DNA of 52,437 nucleotides. Origin: an uncultured Christensenellaceae bacterium (lineage in GTDB: Bacteria > Bacillota > Clostridia > Christensenellales > Pumilibacteraceae). Below are positions 17,384 through 26,273 of the stretch, piece by piece (the stretch's first letter is position 1; each line of letters starts with the position of its first letter). The notes beneath the pieces were generated by a model. The model was not told the origin of the DNA. It made no database searches and saw only the letters and a list, made by a program, of their open reading frames with translations. The DNA is taken from positions 1 through 52,437 of the forward strand of contig CAJUKG010000012.1 of NCBI GenBank assembly GCA_910586925.1. The letters run 5' to 3'. Made by a program: the position numbers and the translations under genes.

Positions 17384-18669
17384 CTGTAAATGTAATCACA
17401 CTCGGTTGCAAAGTCAATCGGTGCGAAAGCGGATCAATAATAACAACACTGCGAGAACATGGATTTAATGCGTCGGAAGGTTTGGAGCCTGCCGACGTTT
17501 ATGTATTGAATACATGTTCGGTCACGGCTGAGGCAGATAAAAAATCGCGACAATACCTCGCAAAAATGCGAAAACTCAATCCCGATTGCCGCATAATAGT
17601 AGTAGGGTGCAGTTCGCAAAACGATCGGGAAAAATTTTTGCAGAGCAATGTATTCGCCGTAGGCGGCACGAGAAATAAGTCCGAATTCGTGCTAAATTGT
17701 TTTGCAGAACTTAAAAACAAGCCAAAAACCGACAAATACAGTATTATATCAGATATAATACTGTATGAAAATTTCGATAAATCCAAGGGTACTTATAGCT
17801 ATTGCTATGAAAGTTATCCGTCGAACTCGAGCACGCGCGCATTTATCAAGATACAGGACGGGTGCGACAGATTTTGTACGTATTGCATTATACCGTACTT
17901 GCGCGGACGAAGCAGGTCGCGGTCTATAGATGACATAGTGTCCGAATGCGAATGGATAGAATCGCGCGAGATCGTGCTTACGGGAATAGATATGTCCGCA
18001 TACGGTAAAGACATCGGACGGACATTCTCGGAGCTTATACGCGCAATGTCAGGCTTTGACGCACGCAAAAGAATAGGGTCGCTCGAATGTGAGGTTGTTG
18101 ACGACGAACTGCTTTCGGCAATGTCGGAAGGGAATTTCTGTCCGCACTTTCACTTGTCTTTGCAAAGCGGAAACAATGCGGTATTGCGTTCGATGAACAG
18201 AAAATACGACTGCGATTTCTATTACGGCAAAGTCGAATTGATAAGAAAATATTTCCCGACAGCCGGTATCACCACCGATATAATAGTCGGATTCCCGACG
18301 GAAACGCAAGAATATTTCGACGAAAGTTGCGCTTTTATCGAAAAATGCGCATTTTCGGACATTCACGTATTTCCGTATAGCAGCAGGGCGGGAACGTTGG
18401 CGGCAAAAAAATACAAAACACTGCCGCCCGATACCGTGAAAGAGCGGGTAGCGAAACTTCTCGAAATAAAAAAGACTTTGCACGACAGATTTATCGCCGA
18501 TAATATAGGAAGTATAGCGACTGTGTATACCGAAGATCTCGAGAACGGATACAATGTGGGCTATACGCCGAACTACATCAAGGTATATTCTTCCGCGCCG
18601 TGCGGAGAAATAACTACGCTAAAGCTGACAGAACCGTTTGCCGACGGCTTGCTCGGCGTTCCGATATAG
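17380..18669 (+). CDS. mtaB: Threonylcarbamoyladenosine tRNA methylthiotransferase MtaB
   Basis: About 429 residues, a radical-SAM methylthiotransferase that converts t6A37 to ms2t6A37. The N-terminal MTTase domain has cysteines in TLGCKVNRCES, LNTCSVTAEADKKSRQ and VVGCSSQ. The radical SAM motif is DRFCTYCIIPYLRGRSRSR (CxxxCxxC). A TRAM-like tail ends it. Start chosen as TTG 17380: it overlaps the rsmE stop in a TTGA and GGGAG lies 10 nt upstream, whereas GTG 17371 sits too close to that site. A perfect palindrome at 17737-17765 lies in the linker between the two domains. Confidence 0.92.
   Translation: MTVNVITLGCKVNRCESGSIITTLREHGFNASEGLEPADVYVLNTCSVTAEADKKSRQYLAKMRKLNPDCRIIVVGCSSQNDREKFLQSNVFAVGGTRNKSEFVLNCFAELKNKPKTDKYSIISDIILYENFDKSKGTYSYCYESYPSNSSTRAFIKIQDGCDRFCTYCIIPYLRGRSRSRSIDDIVSECEWIESREIVLTGIDMSAYGKDIGRTFSELIRAMSGFDARKRIGSLECEVVDDELLSAMSEGNFCPHFHLSLQSGNNAVLRSMNRKYDCDFYYGKVELIRKYFPTAGITTDIIVGFPTETQEYFDESCAFIEKCAFSDIHVFPYSSRAGTLAAKKYKTLPPDTVKERVAKLLEIKKTLHDRFIADNIGSIATVYTEDLENGYNVGYTPNYIKVYSSAPCGEITTLKLTEPFADGLLGVPI
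17737..17765. repeat. Perfect 29-bp palindrome inside mtaB, sharing its core with one behind eno
   Basis: Arms of 14 bp (TACAGTATTATATC and GATATAATACTGTA) flank a single A. It encodes about YSIISDIILY in the interdomain linker. The central 23 bp (17740-17762) are identical to 26808-26830. Confidence 0.85.
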
Positions 18670-19207
18670 CGGCACACATACTACGACTCGACAAGTCCGT
18701 AACAACAATAGTGCCGCAAACGTAATAAGAGGATTATAGATTATAAAGGCGGTCGGTCGATTGCCACAAACGCCCAACGCCGCACATTGTATAACGCCGA
18801 TATTAAACCTATTATAAACGTTCTCGATCTCGATTGCAAACAAGCATATTTTTGGCATTACTCGATATTTTATCACAGTCGTAAATTTTATTACAAAATA
18901 TTTCGACGATAGGGAAGAAAAACGGGCACGCATTAAATCACTTCGCAAAAGACAGCTTTTGCGAAGTGATTTGTGTATTTTTAGAGAAAAGAGAGGTATT
19001 CGGAACATTTCGTGTCTGCAACGACATTTTCGTTTATATGATTATTCCGATATAAAGATTTATGAAAGCGATTCATCGTTGCGGTATCTCGAGCCTTAAT
19101 TTATCACAGTTTAATTTTCTATTTATTATTTGTTGTTTATATATGTTCGCATCTGCGCACAGTCGATAACTACACATAAAATCATATTTATAATAGATAC
19201 TATTTAT
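18670..19207. other. Long intergenic stretch between mtaB and the PBP gene
   Basis: No credible gene; the frames here are short and without family features. It holds one very strong hairpin at 18935-18972. TATAAT at 19189-19194 lies 13 nt before the PBP start, without a recognisable -35. The first 260 nt, between mtaB and the hairpin, show no structure I can name. Confidence 0.5.
18935..18982 (+). terminator. Strong hairpin with 17-bp perfect stem
   Basis: AAATCACTTCGCAAAAG (18935-18951) pairs perfectly with 18956-18972 around ACAG, followed by GTGTATTTTT. It is a probable terminator of the pta-prmA-rsmE-mtaB operon, but it lies 266 nt after the mtaB stop, so the transcript has a long 3' tail. 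Confidence 0.65.
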
Positions 19208-21166
19208 ATGAAAAAGCCCGTCAAAATCGTTGTAATATGTGTATCGGTATTTTTAGCCGTAATCGCATTGGCGATCGGTGCGTTTTTTCTGATAATAGAA
19301 CCGAATTTCAAGCTGTTCGATTCAACGGAATTGAATCTCGACAATCTGACTTCGTACTCGCATACCGTTACGGTACTCGATGCGGACGGCAAGCCTATCG
19401 AGGGCGCGCTATACGGCAGCGACAAAATCTATGTAAAGATCGACGAGCTGCCCGAATACGTCACCGACGCGTTCGTGGCCATTGAGGACAAGCGGTTTTA
19501 CTCGCACCGCGGCGTCGATTATATACGTATGGCGTCAGCATTGCTGTCCGATTTGAAATCGCGCAGTTTCCGCGAAGGCGGCTCTACGATCACGCAGCAG
19601 CTTATCAAGAATACTCATTTATCAAACGAAAAGACACTGAAACGCAAAATCGTCGAAATACGGCTTGCTCGCGCGCTCGAACGAGTGTACGACAAGTCGC
19701 AAATAATGGAAAGCTATTTGAACATATTGTATTTCGGTTCGGGAATACGCGGACTTGGCACTGCCAGCAGAGTCATTTTCGACAAGCCCGCGTCGGAATT
19801 GACACTCGCCCAATCCGCGGTTCTCGCGTCGATCATCAATAATCCGACCAAATACAGCCCGTATAACAATCCCGACAATCTCAATGCGCGCAAACAACTC
19901 GTATTAAGCAAAATGCTCGAGCAAAAGTTTATCACGCAAGCCGAATACGACGCCGCGCTCGAACAGCAACTTGTTTTTAACAAGTGCAAACACCGACAGT
20001 ACATTTCGGGATTGCTCAAAGACGCCTGTGCAAAACTGAACTGTTCGGAAAAACAGCTATTCTTGAATAATGCCACGCTGCTGACATCGTACGATGCAGA
20101 TCTTACAGAGTGTGTGCGAAATACATTAAAAGACTACGGCGACGAGTTTTCTGTTCGCGTCGTCGTGCTCGACAACAACAGCGGCGGCATAGCGTGCGAC
20201 GAAACCAATACGACCGACTATATCAACCCGCGCCGCTCGCCCGCCTCCGCAATCAAACCGTTCATTTCGTACGCGCCCGCACTCGAAAACGGACTTAATC
20301 CCATGACGCAAATACTCGACGAACCGACGGCGTTCGGCGACTATGCGCCCGGCAATTACAAAGACGTATACCGCGGATATATTTCGCTCGAAGATGGCTT
20401 GATATACTCGTCGAATATCGCCGCTGTCAAACTTTTACAGCAATCGGGAATAGAGCCGTCTAAAAACGTCGCCGAAAAATTCGGACTGAAATTTTCCGAT
20501 ACAGATAACTCGTTGCCAATCGCGCTCGGTTGCACCGAATCGGGCGTGACGCTAGTCGAACTCGCAAACGCATACCGCACATTGGCTAACGGCGGCGTAT
20601 ACAGCGACACGAACTATCTTCGCGGCGTAGATTACGGCTACGGAATTACTCCGACAATATCGCGCTCGCCCATCCGCGCCGTCGGCGACGATACGGCATA
20701 CCTTATTACCGATATGCTTAAAAAGTGCGCTACAAACGGTACGGCAAAAAAACTGCGTTATTCGGGCATAATTGCGGCAAAAACGGGCACGAACGGCGAC
20801 ATACACGGCAATCGCGATTGCTATTGCGTCGCATACACTCCGTCGCACACCATTGCCGTATGGTTCGGATCGGATAAAGGCACGATCGACAATAAAATCA
20901 CTGGCGCGACGTGCTGTAATATAGTAAAAAAACTTTGCGACGCCGAAGTTATAAATACTACCGCCGAATTTGCCTTTCCCGACTCGGTAGCGTATTACGA
21001 CATAGACGCCGAAGAACTGCGGACTTCGCACGAAGTATATCTCGCCGACCCCGTGCTTCCGCGTCGGTACAGATTGCGCACGCTGCTCTCGAAACGTCAT
21101 TTGCCGATAAGAAATCAGATAGATATAATAGATTTTTACGACAGATTTATATGGGATTACGATTAG
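19208..21166 (+). CDS. Class A penicillin-binding protein (transglycosylase/transpeptidase)
   Basis: 652 residues. It polymerises and cross-links peptidoglycan outside the membrane. A single membrane segment (about 5-30) anchors it. The GT51 domain shows EDKRFYSHRGVDYIRMASAL, GGSTITQQLIKN and RKIVEIRLARALE. The transpeptidase has SAIK as SxxK (in SPASAIKPFISY), SSN as SxN (YSSNIAAVKL) and KTGT (AAKTGTNGDIHG). The start is taken as ATG 19208 because the signal anchor begins there; no ribosome binding site precedes it, nor the upstream TTG. It is short for the family, with no C-terminal extension. Confidence 0.92.
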   Translation: MKKPVKIVVICVSVFLAVIALAIGAFFLIIEPNFKLFDSTELNLDNLTSYSHTVTVLDADGKPIEGALYGSDKIYVKIDELPEYVTDAFVAIEDKRFYSHRGVDYIRMASALLSDLKSRSFREGGSTITQQLIKNTHLSNEKTLKRKIVEIRLARALERVYDKSQIMESYLNILYFGSGIRGLGTASRVIFDKPASELTLAQSAVLASIINNPTKYSPYNNPDNLNARKQLVLSKMLEQKFITQAEYDAALEQQLVFNKCKHRQYISGLLKDACAKLNCSEKQLFLNNATLLTSYDADLTECVRNTLKDYGDEFSVRVVVLDNNSGGIACDETNTTDYINPRRSPASAIKPFISYAPALENGLNPMTQILDEPTAFGDYAPGNYKDVYRGYISLEDGLIYSSNIAAVKLLQQSGIEPSKNVAEKFGLKFSDTDNSLPIALGCTESGVTLVELANAYRTLANGGVYSDTNYLRGVDYGYGITPTISRSPIRAVGDDTAYLITDMLKKCATNGTAKKLRYSGIIAAKTGTNGDIHGNRDCYCVAYTPSHTIAVWFGSDKGTIDNKITGATCCNIVKKLCDAEVINTTAEFAFPDSVAYYDIDAEELRTSHEVYLADPVLPRRYRLRTLLSKRHLPIRNQIDIIDFYDRFIWDYD

Positions 21167-21195
21167 CAAAGTTTGCAAAACGTCGGTTCGGCAAA

Positions 21196-21229
21196 TTCAA
21201 AACGGCTGTGATTTTACAGCCGTTTTGAA
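21196..21229. terminator. Bidirectional terminator between PBP gene and thiI
   Basis: TTCAAAACGGCTGT (21196-21209) pairs perfectly with ACAGCCGTTTTGAA (21216-21229) around GATTTT. A-rich and T-rich edges on both sides fit use by both converging genes. Confidence 0.8.
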
Positions 21230-21244
21230 TTGATTTACTTATAT

Positions 21245-22402
21245 TTACAGCATAATCGTTTCTATATTTTCGATTGCTTTTTCTATAAGCTCGTCGTAAT
21301 TTTCGATCAGTTTTTCTTGTTCGCATACTTTGTCGAGCATCGGTTTTATAAGCGGATAATCGGGCAAGAAAATGGTACAGCAATCCTCATACGGTTCTAT
21401 CGACGTTTCAAAAGAGCCTATTTTTTGCGCAATTTCGATTATTTCCTCTTTATCCATACCGATGAGCGGGCGGAAAACGGGCATATCCACTACTGCGTTT
21501 GTAACGGTGATGCTTTCGAGCGTTTGGCTCGCAACTTGACCGAGACTTTCGCCGTTTATTAAACAACCGCAACCGTTTTGGCGTGCGACGCGCTGTGCGA
21601 TCCGCATCATGAATCTGCGCACGAGCGTTATCATATAGTTTGGCTTACACTTGTTATGGATCGTTTCCTGTATTTCGGTAAGCGATACACATTTAAGTTT
21701 GATCGTCGGGCAATACTCGCCGAGTATGCGCGCGAGCCGCACCGCTTTATCCTTTGCCGCTTCCGACGTGTACGGATAGGAATGGAAATGCAGTGCCGTC
21801 AAGCTCATTCCGCGTTTTGCGAGCATGTACCCCGCAACGGGACTGTCGATGCCTCCCGACAGAAGCAGCAATCCCCTGCCGCCCGTGCCGTACGGCATAC
21901 CGCCCGCACAGCGCACGGTGTCGTCATACAAATATACGTCGCCGTTCTCCCGCACGTCAACCGACAACTCGTAGTCGGGATTATGCAAGTCGACGGTAAG
22001 CTGCGGTTTTGCGTCCAAAATACGTTCGCCGAGCTGTTTGTTGATTTGCAACGAGTCGAGCGGATATTTTTTGTACGAACGGTGTGCAGTAATGCGAAAA
22101 GACCCGCTGTTCGGCGTCATTTGTAAAGCAATTTCGGCTATTTCGTCAAGCGGATACCCGCACCGCCGAGCGACCGAAACCGAGTGCAACCCGAAAACTT
22201 GCTTCAGTCGTGACAGGATCTCGCTCTCCGTTTCCTCCGCATAATCTTTCACGACGTACCTGCCGCGCCCGAAATGTAACGCGCAATCGACACCGTCCAA
22301 TTTTTTGCGGATATTGTCTTTAAGTACGCTCTCGAAGTAGTCTTTGTTTTTGCCTTTGAGATACAGCTCTCCGAACCTGATAAGAATGACGTTATTTGAC
22401 AT
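21245..22402 (-). CDS. thiI: tRNA 4-thiouridine synthetase ThiI
   Basis: 385 residues. It adenylates U8 of tRNA and transfers sulfur to make s4U, and in many bacteria feeds thiazole synthesis. It starts MSNNVILIRFGELYLKGKN with a ferredoxin-like and THUMP region (to about 170). The PP-loop is LLLSGGIDSPVAGYMLAKRG. It lacks a C-terminal rhodanese domain, as usual in Firmicutes, where a dedicated cysteine desulfurase supplies sulfur. The overlapping upstream gene is exactly such an enzyme. The start overlaps the desulfurase stop by 11 nt. Confidence 0.96.
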   Translation of the reverse strand: MSNNVILIRFGELYLKGKNKDYFESVLKDNIRKKLDGVDCALHFGRGRYVVKDYAEETESEILSRLKQVFGLHSVSVARRCGYPLDEIAEIALQMTPNSGSFRITAHRSYKKYPLDSLQINKQLGERILDAKPQLTVDLHNPDYELSVDVRENGDVYLYDDTVRCAGGMPYGTGGRGLLLLSGGIDSPVAGYMLAKRGMSLTALHFHSYPYTSEAAKDKAVRLARILGEYCPTIKLKCVSLTEIQETIHNKCKPNYMITLVRRFMMRIAQRVARQNGCGCLINGESLGQVASQTLESITVTNAVVDMPVFRPLIGMDKEEIIEIAQKIGSFETSIEPYEDCCTIFLPDYPLIKPMLDKVCEQEKLIENYDELIEKAIENIETIML

Positions 22403-23516
22403 ATTTGCTCCCGATTTGTTTTGCCGCCGTAATGATCGCCTGCGCCGCGGCGAGCGCGTCGTCCGCCGAGGTATCCGCAAAAAAACTGATCCTGACGCAA
22501 CATTCGACGTCTTTCGCGGCAATGCCCATAGCTTCGAGCACGCGATTTCCTCGCTTCGCGCCCGAACACGCCGCGCCCTTGCCGACGATAATTCCTTTGT
22601 CGTGTAAAATATTTTGTAAGATTTCGGCTTTCGCACCCGGCACGCATACGCACAAAATATATCCGCTGTTCTCGCCGTCGCCGATCGCTCTACAGCCGTG
22701 CGCTGCAAAAAATTCACATAGATCGGCGCGTATAGCTGAAATTTTGTTGCGATCGTTTTGCCTTGAAAGCTCGTCTACAGCCGCCGCGAACGCCGCGATA
22801 TACGGGGTATTTTGCGTGCCCGACCGCAAGCCTCGCTCCTGTCCTCCGCCCAAAATCAACGGCGACACGTTTATTCCGTTTCGAATATACAGCAATCCGA
22901 TACCTTTCGGCGCGCCGAGCTTATGCGCGCTCGCGCTGTAAAAATCAACACCGCTGTCGCGAAGCGGCATGCCGACTTTGATCAAGCCCTGTACGCCGTC
23001 GCTATGAATAAGCGTGCGCGGATTCTTCGCCTTTATTGCGGCAGCTATGCGTTTTATATCGTTTATAACTCCCGTTTCGTTACTCACGTGTATCACGGAA
23101 ACGAGCGCGGTACTGTCGTCGACAAGGCGGCATAATGCGTCTGCGTCTACCGCACCGCCTTTGGTGAGTGGTGCGATCCTGACGTCGCAACCGCGACTCT
23201 TTAATTGCATGGCAGGCTCGTACACAGATGAATGTTCCCCTGCCGTGATCACTATATTGCCCTTCTTGTTCTTTATTCCGCTCGCGAAAACCCAGTTATT
23301 GGACTCGGTGGCACACGACGTGAAGAACAGCTCGTCGGGTCGCGCACCGATAATCGACGCTATCGTTTTGCGGTCGCGTTCGAGTTTTTCGCGCACGAGA
23401 ACACCGCTTTTATACGTGGCATTCGGATTGAAATATTCGGCAGTCATTGCGCCGACCGCCGCATTCGCCGCACAGTCGAAAACGCGCGTCGTAGCGGCAT
23501 TGTCAAGATATATCAT
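22392..23516 (-). CDS. Cysteine desulfurase (NifS/IscS class V), partner of ThiI
   Basis: 374 residues, PLP-dependent. It starts MIYLDNAATTRVFDCAANAA. The PLP lysine lies in FYSASAHKLGAPKGIGLLYI, preceded by the SDGVQ motif. The catalytic cysteine loop is GAACSGAKRGNRVLEAMGI. ATG 23516 is preferred over 23525 because GGAG lies 9 nt before it. Its end overlaps thiI, which suggests it is the NifZ-type sulfur donor for s4U formation. Confidence 0.93.
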   Translation of the reverse strand: MIYLDNAATTRVFDCAANAAVGAMTAEYFNPNATYKSGVLVREKLERDRKTIASIIGARPDELFFTSCATESNNWVFASGIKNKKGNIVITAGEHSSVYEPAMQLKSRGCDVRIAPLTKGGAVDADALCRLVDDSTALVSVIHVSNETGVINDIKRIAAAIKAKNPRTLIHSDGVQGLIKVGMPLRDSGVDFYSASAHKLGAPKGIGLLYIRNGINVSPLILGGGQERGLRSGTQNTPYIAAFAAAVDELSRQNDRNKISAIRADLCEFFAAHGCRAIGDGENSGYILCVCVPGAKAEILQNILHDKGIIVGKGAACSGAKRGNRVLEAMGIAAKDVECCVRISFFADTSADDALAAAQAIITAAKQIGSKYVK

Positions 23517-23530
23517 GTGTGCCATCTCCG

Positions 23531-24637
23531 TTATTCGCCGCTCTGTTCGGGCGATTTTATCACGTTGCCTGTTGAAATTTTGTGTTTGACAGGGTCGAAC
23601 AAAGTGAGCGTGAATATAAACTTCGCACCCGCGCCGCGGTTGCTTTCCACCCAAATAATCTCGTCGTGTTCGTCGAGGATCTTTTTCACGATGGAAAGTC
23701 CGAGTCCCGAACCTTTGGACTTGACCGGCGAACGCGACTTGTCGGTCATATAAAACCTGTCCCAAATAAGCATTTGATCGCGCTTGCTTATCCCGTAACC
23801 GAAATCGCGCACCGTTATGTATGCTTTATTCTCATGCACGCTCGTCGAAATAATAATGCGCGAAAATGCCGGAGAATATTTGATTGCGTTATCTATAAGA
23901 TTAGTAATAACCTGCGAAATCTTTTCTTTATCGGCATAAACGTAACACACGGGTGACGCAAAATCAACGTCAGTCTGGACCGATTTTTTGACGAGCGACG
24001 GCTCGAACTTGGAAATAATGTCGTTTATTAAGTCGTTTATATCGAATTTGGTAAGAACGAGCGGGTTCTTTCCCGAATCGAGCCGCGAAAGATCGAGCAT
24101 CGACGTTATCAACGCATTGAGCCGTTTAGTTTCGCTGAATGCGATTTTGAGATAACGTTCGCTTTCGTCGCTCGACACCGTACCGTCGAGGACCGCTTGT
24201 AAAAAACCCTGCACCGAAGTAAGCGGCGACCGCAATTCGTGCGAAGCGTTTGATACGAACGACTTACGCACCTGTTCGAGCCTTGCATACTCGCCCGCCG
24301 TGACGTTTACCGCAGACAGAACGTCGCTCGTCGCGCTGTCCGCCGATCTGTCGTCGACGTTCTGCAATACGCCGTCGTGCGCCATGACGTTTAATAGTGC
24401 CGATGCGCAGCGCAATTTGGAAAAAACAGCATAATGCAAAAATACCGCATAAAGCACTGTTTCGCCGATGCTCGCAACGACTACGCATACTACCGTAACG
24501 ATTTTGCCGATCTTGCCAAATGCGGGATATGCGAAAAACAACGGGAAAAAAACCGTCGAGAACAGCACCACGGCAAAGCACACGGTGCGAAAAATATAAG
24601 ACTTAAAAAATCTTTTTGCGGTACTTGAATTCGACAC
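23531..24637 (-). CDS. Sensor histidine kinase, PhoR-like
   Basis: 368 residues. Two adjacent membrane segments (about 13-38 and 45-72) leave almost no extracellular loop, so the signal is probably sensed in the membrane or cytoplasm. The HisKA domain has the phospho-acceptor His133 in SNASHELRSPLTSVQGFLQA. The N box is DNAIKYSPAF, G1 RDFGYGISKRDQM, and G2 SKGSGLGLSIVKKI. The start is GTG 24637 with GGTGG nearby. It sits 98 nt behind the response regulator gene, which is its likely partner. Confidence 0.92.
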   Translation of the reverse strand: MSNSSTAKRFFKSYIFRTVCFAVVLFSTVFFPLFFAYPAFGKIGKIVTVVCVVVASIGETVLYAVFLHYAVFSKLRCASALLNVMAHDGVLQNVDDRSADSATSDVLSAVNVTAGEYARLEQVRKSFVSNASHELRSPLTSVQGFLQAVLDGTVSSDESERYLKIAFSETKRLNALITSMLDLSRLDSGKNPLVLTKFDINDLINDIISKFEPSLVKKSVQTDVDFASPVCYVYADKEKISQVITNLIDNAIKYSPAFSRIIISTSVHENKAYITVRDFGYGISKRDQMLIWDRFYMTDKSRSPVKSKGSGLGLSIVKKILDEHDEIIWVESNRGAGAKFIFTLTLFDPVKHKISTGNVIKSPEQSGE

Positions 24638-24686
24638 GTTCCACCAGAAACAGAGTTTGCGGAATGCTCCGCGAGTAACAAGCGAA

Positions 24687-24711
24687 AAAACTTACGTTGA
24701 TAAAACTTACG
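24687..24711. repeat. Direct repeat between response regulator and kinase genes
   Basis: AAAACTTACG occurs at 24687-24696 and again at 24702-24711, a period of 15 nt. OmpR-family regulators bind direct repeats, so this could be a binding site, but it might also be chance. Confidence 0.35.
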
Positions 24712-24735
24712 GTTTAATCGCCGAGAGCACTGAAG

Positions 24736-25425
24736 CTAAAACACCTCTATTTTATACCCTACTCCCCACACCGTCGTAAGCCGCCAATGCGGATTATCTC
24801 CGAGCTTTTCGCGGACTCGTTTAATGTGTACATCGACAGTACGAGGATCTCCCGTATAACCCTCCCCCCATATCGTCTTTAACAAATCGTCGCGTGTAAA
24901 GACGTGCATGGGTGTTTTTACGAGCATATACAACAGCTCGGTTTCTTTGGGCGGCATGTCCACGCGCTCGTTGTTGAGGGTGACGGTATAGTCGGTAATG
25001 TTTACCGACAGGTTAAACAGTTCGACGCGTTTAACGTCATCCGAGGTTTTGGATCGACGCAATACCGCCCGAAGCCTCGCTATCACTTCGTCCGGCTCGA
25101 ACGGCTTTGTTATGTAATCGTCCGCGCCGCGATCGAGTCCCGTGATCTTATCGAGCGGCTCGCCGCGCGCCGACAGCATTATTACCGGTATCGCAGTAAA
25201 CTTGCGCAGTGCCGACAGCACGTCATACCCGTCCATGCCAGGCATCATAACGTCCAATAGCACGGCGTCGTAATTCCCCGCTCCAAGTCGCGACAAAGCC
25301 GTTTCGCCGTTATTGCAATAGTCGGCGACAAAACCGTCGCGCCGCAAATAAAGCTCAAGCAGCTGACAAATATGTTCGTCATCGTCGACGATCAAAATAT
25401 TAAATGTTTTTTCGTTTTTGTTCAT
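24736..25425 (-). CDS. OmpR/PhoB-family response regulator
   Basis: 229 residues. The receiver domain has IVDDDEHICQLLELYLRR, phospho-acceptor Asp58 in VLLDVMMPGMDGYDVL, and LSARGEPLDKITGLDRGADD with the K of the KPFEPDE loop. The C-terminal winged helix (about 130-229) ends TVDVHIKRVREKLGDNPHWR. ATG 25425 starts the receiver fold directly; a longer frame adds 13 unrelated residues. It overlaps the upstream unknown gene by 26 nt. Confidence 0.94.
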   Translation of the reverse strand: MNKNEKTFNILIVDDDEHICQLLELYLRRDGFVADYCNNGETALSRLGAGNYDAVLLDVMMPGMDGYDVLSALRKFTAIPVIMLSARGEPLDKITGLDRGADDYITKPFEPDEVIARLRAVLRRSKTSDDVKRVELFNLSVNITDYTVTLNNERVDMPPKETELLYMLVKTPMHVFTRDDLLKTIWGEGYTGDPRTVDVHIKRVREKLGDNPHWRLTTVWGVGYKIEVF

Positions 25426-25936
25426 TCTCGATAATTCTCCAAATACTCGGCAATGCCGCCGCATCTACGTAGATAACGCTTTTAGACGGAATCGAATAAT
25501 TGTAATAAATTACATAAGCCGCACCGAAGATGTCAAGCACTTCGTCGAGCGAAGCGATCTTTGTAACGTTTGCATGCAGTAACTCCGACACGGATACGCA
25601 CAGATCGCGGTTATACCGCAACGCCGCATCTATACAGCCGCATACATACCCCATATCGGTGCAGTTTCTTTCCGCTATATTGCGTAATGCTTTGTCGGTA
25701 TCGAAACTGTCATCGACAATATATGCCGCGATCAGCGAAGTGAGATAACCCGTTCCCGCAAGATTGATATTGAATCCCGTCATGAACAGCAAACAACAAA
25801 CGGATAACACAACGTCGTCGAAAGTTCCCGCACGTTCGATAGCCGTTTCGCGGTAAAGATAATCGTCGACGGTATAATCCTCGAGTCTTACGCGACGGGT
25901 CTTCAAATACACGTTTTCGGAAAGATCATTCATCAT
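25400..25936 (-). CDS. Unknown protein, possible Spo0A_C-like DNA-binding fold
   Basis: 178 residues; no confident family. The middle reads GTGYLTSLIAAYIVDD, then ALRNIAERNCTDMGYVCGCI. This spacing recalls the effector domain of Spo0A (GYxYLREAI..., then YPxIAKKFNTTxSRVERAIRHA), but most recognition-helix residues are changed. There is no receiver domain. No membrane segment is evident, although residues 42-72 are fairly hydrophobic. It overlaps its neighbours on both sides (11 and 26 nt), so it is made together with the two-component system. The fold assignment is a guess from pattern. Confidence 0.65.
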   Translation of the reverse strand: MMNDLSENVYLKTRRVRLEDYTVDDYLYRETAIERAGTFDDVVLSVCCLLFMTGFNINLAGTGYLTSLIAAYIVDDSFDTDKALRNIAERNCTDMGYVCGCIDAALRYNRDLCVSVSELLHANVTKIASLDEVLDIFGAAYVIYYNYSIPSKSVIYVDAAALPSIWRIIENEQKRKNI

Positions 25937-26273
25937 CGGTCACCGAAAAATACTCCGCTTTGAGCTTTAGCGCGAAATCGCAAAGCGCGTCGCGACTCGT
26001 GAAAGGATGGGTGCCCGTAAAAGCAACAAGCTCGGCATACAGATCTTCATCGTATACGTCAAACGACTTGTCGAGTATGCGCTCGACCGCTCGCCGCGTC
26101 GACATATGGCGTTTCGCAAACGACTCGATTATTCCGTTAAGATCGACGTCCGGGTATGTAATTATATTCTCGACGATACACGCCGTGACCGCAAGATGCT
26201 TTTCCGTCTTGCAATTACAAAACCGACCGACGTTATCGAGTATGAATTTGCGAATATCGTCATGCATCGTCAC
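25926..26273 (-). CDS. Unknown small protein, possible Spo0A_C-like DNA-binding fold
   Basis: 115 residues. The segment KHLAVTACIVENIITYPDVD, then IIESFAKRHMSTRRAVERIL, resembles the Spo0A C-terminal domain (the recognition helix TTxSRVERAIRHA aligns with MSTRRAVERILDKS). It lacks a receiver domain. GTG 26273 overlaps the HIT stop (GTGA); ATG 26267 is the alternative start. With the next gene it forms a tandem pair of related-looking small proteins ahead of a response regulator. Similarity is by eye and needs a profile search. Confidence 0.65.
   Translation of the reverse strand: MTMHDDIRKFILDNVGRFCNCKTEKHLAVTACIVENIITYPDVDLNGIIESFAKRHMSTRRAVERILDKSFDVYDEDLYAELVAFTGTHPFTSRDALCDFALKLKAEYFSVTDDE

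Noticed and set aside
18619..19008. 129-residue minus-strand frame after mtaB
   Set aside because: It overlaps the end of mtaB, runs through the 17-bp hairpin and shows no family pattern or ribosome binding site.
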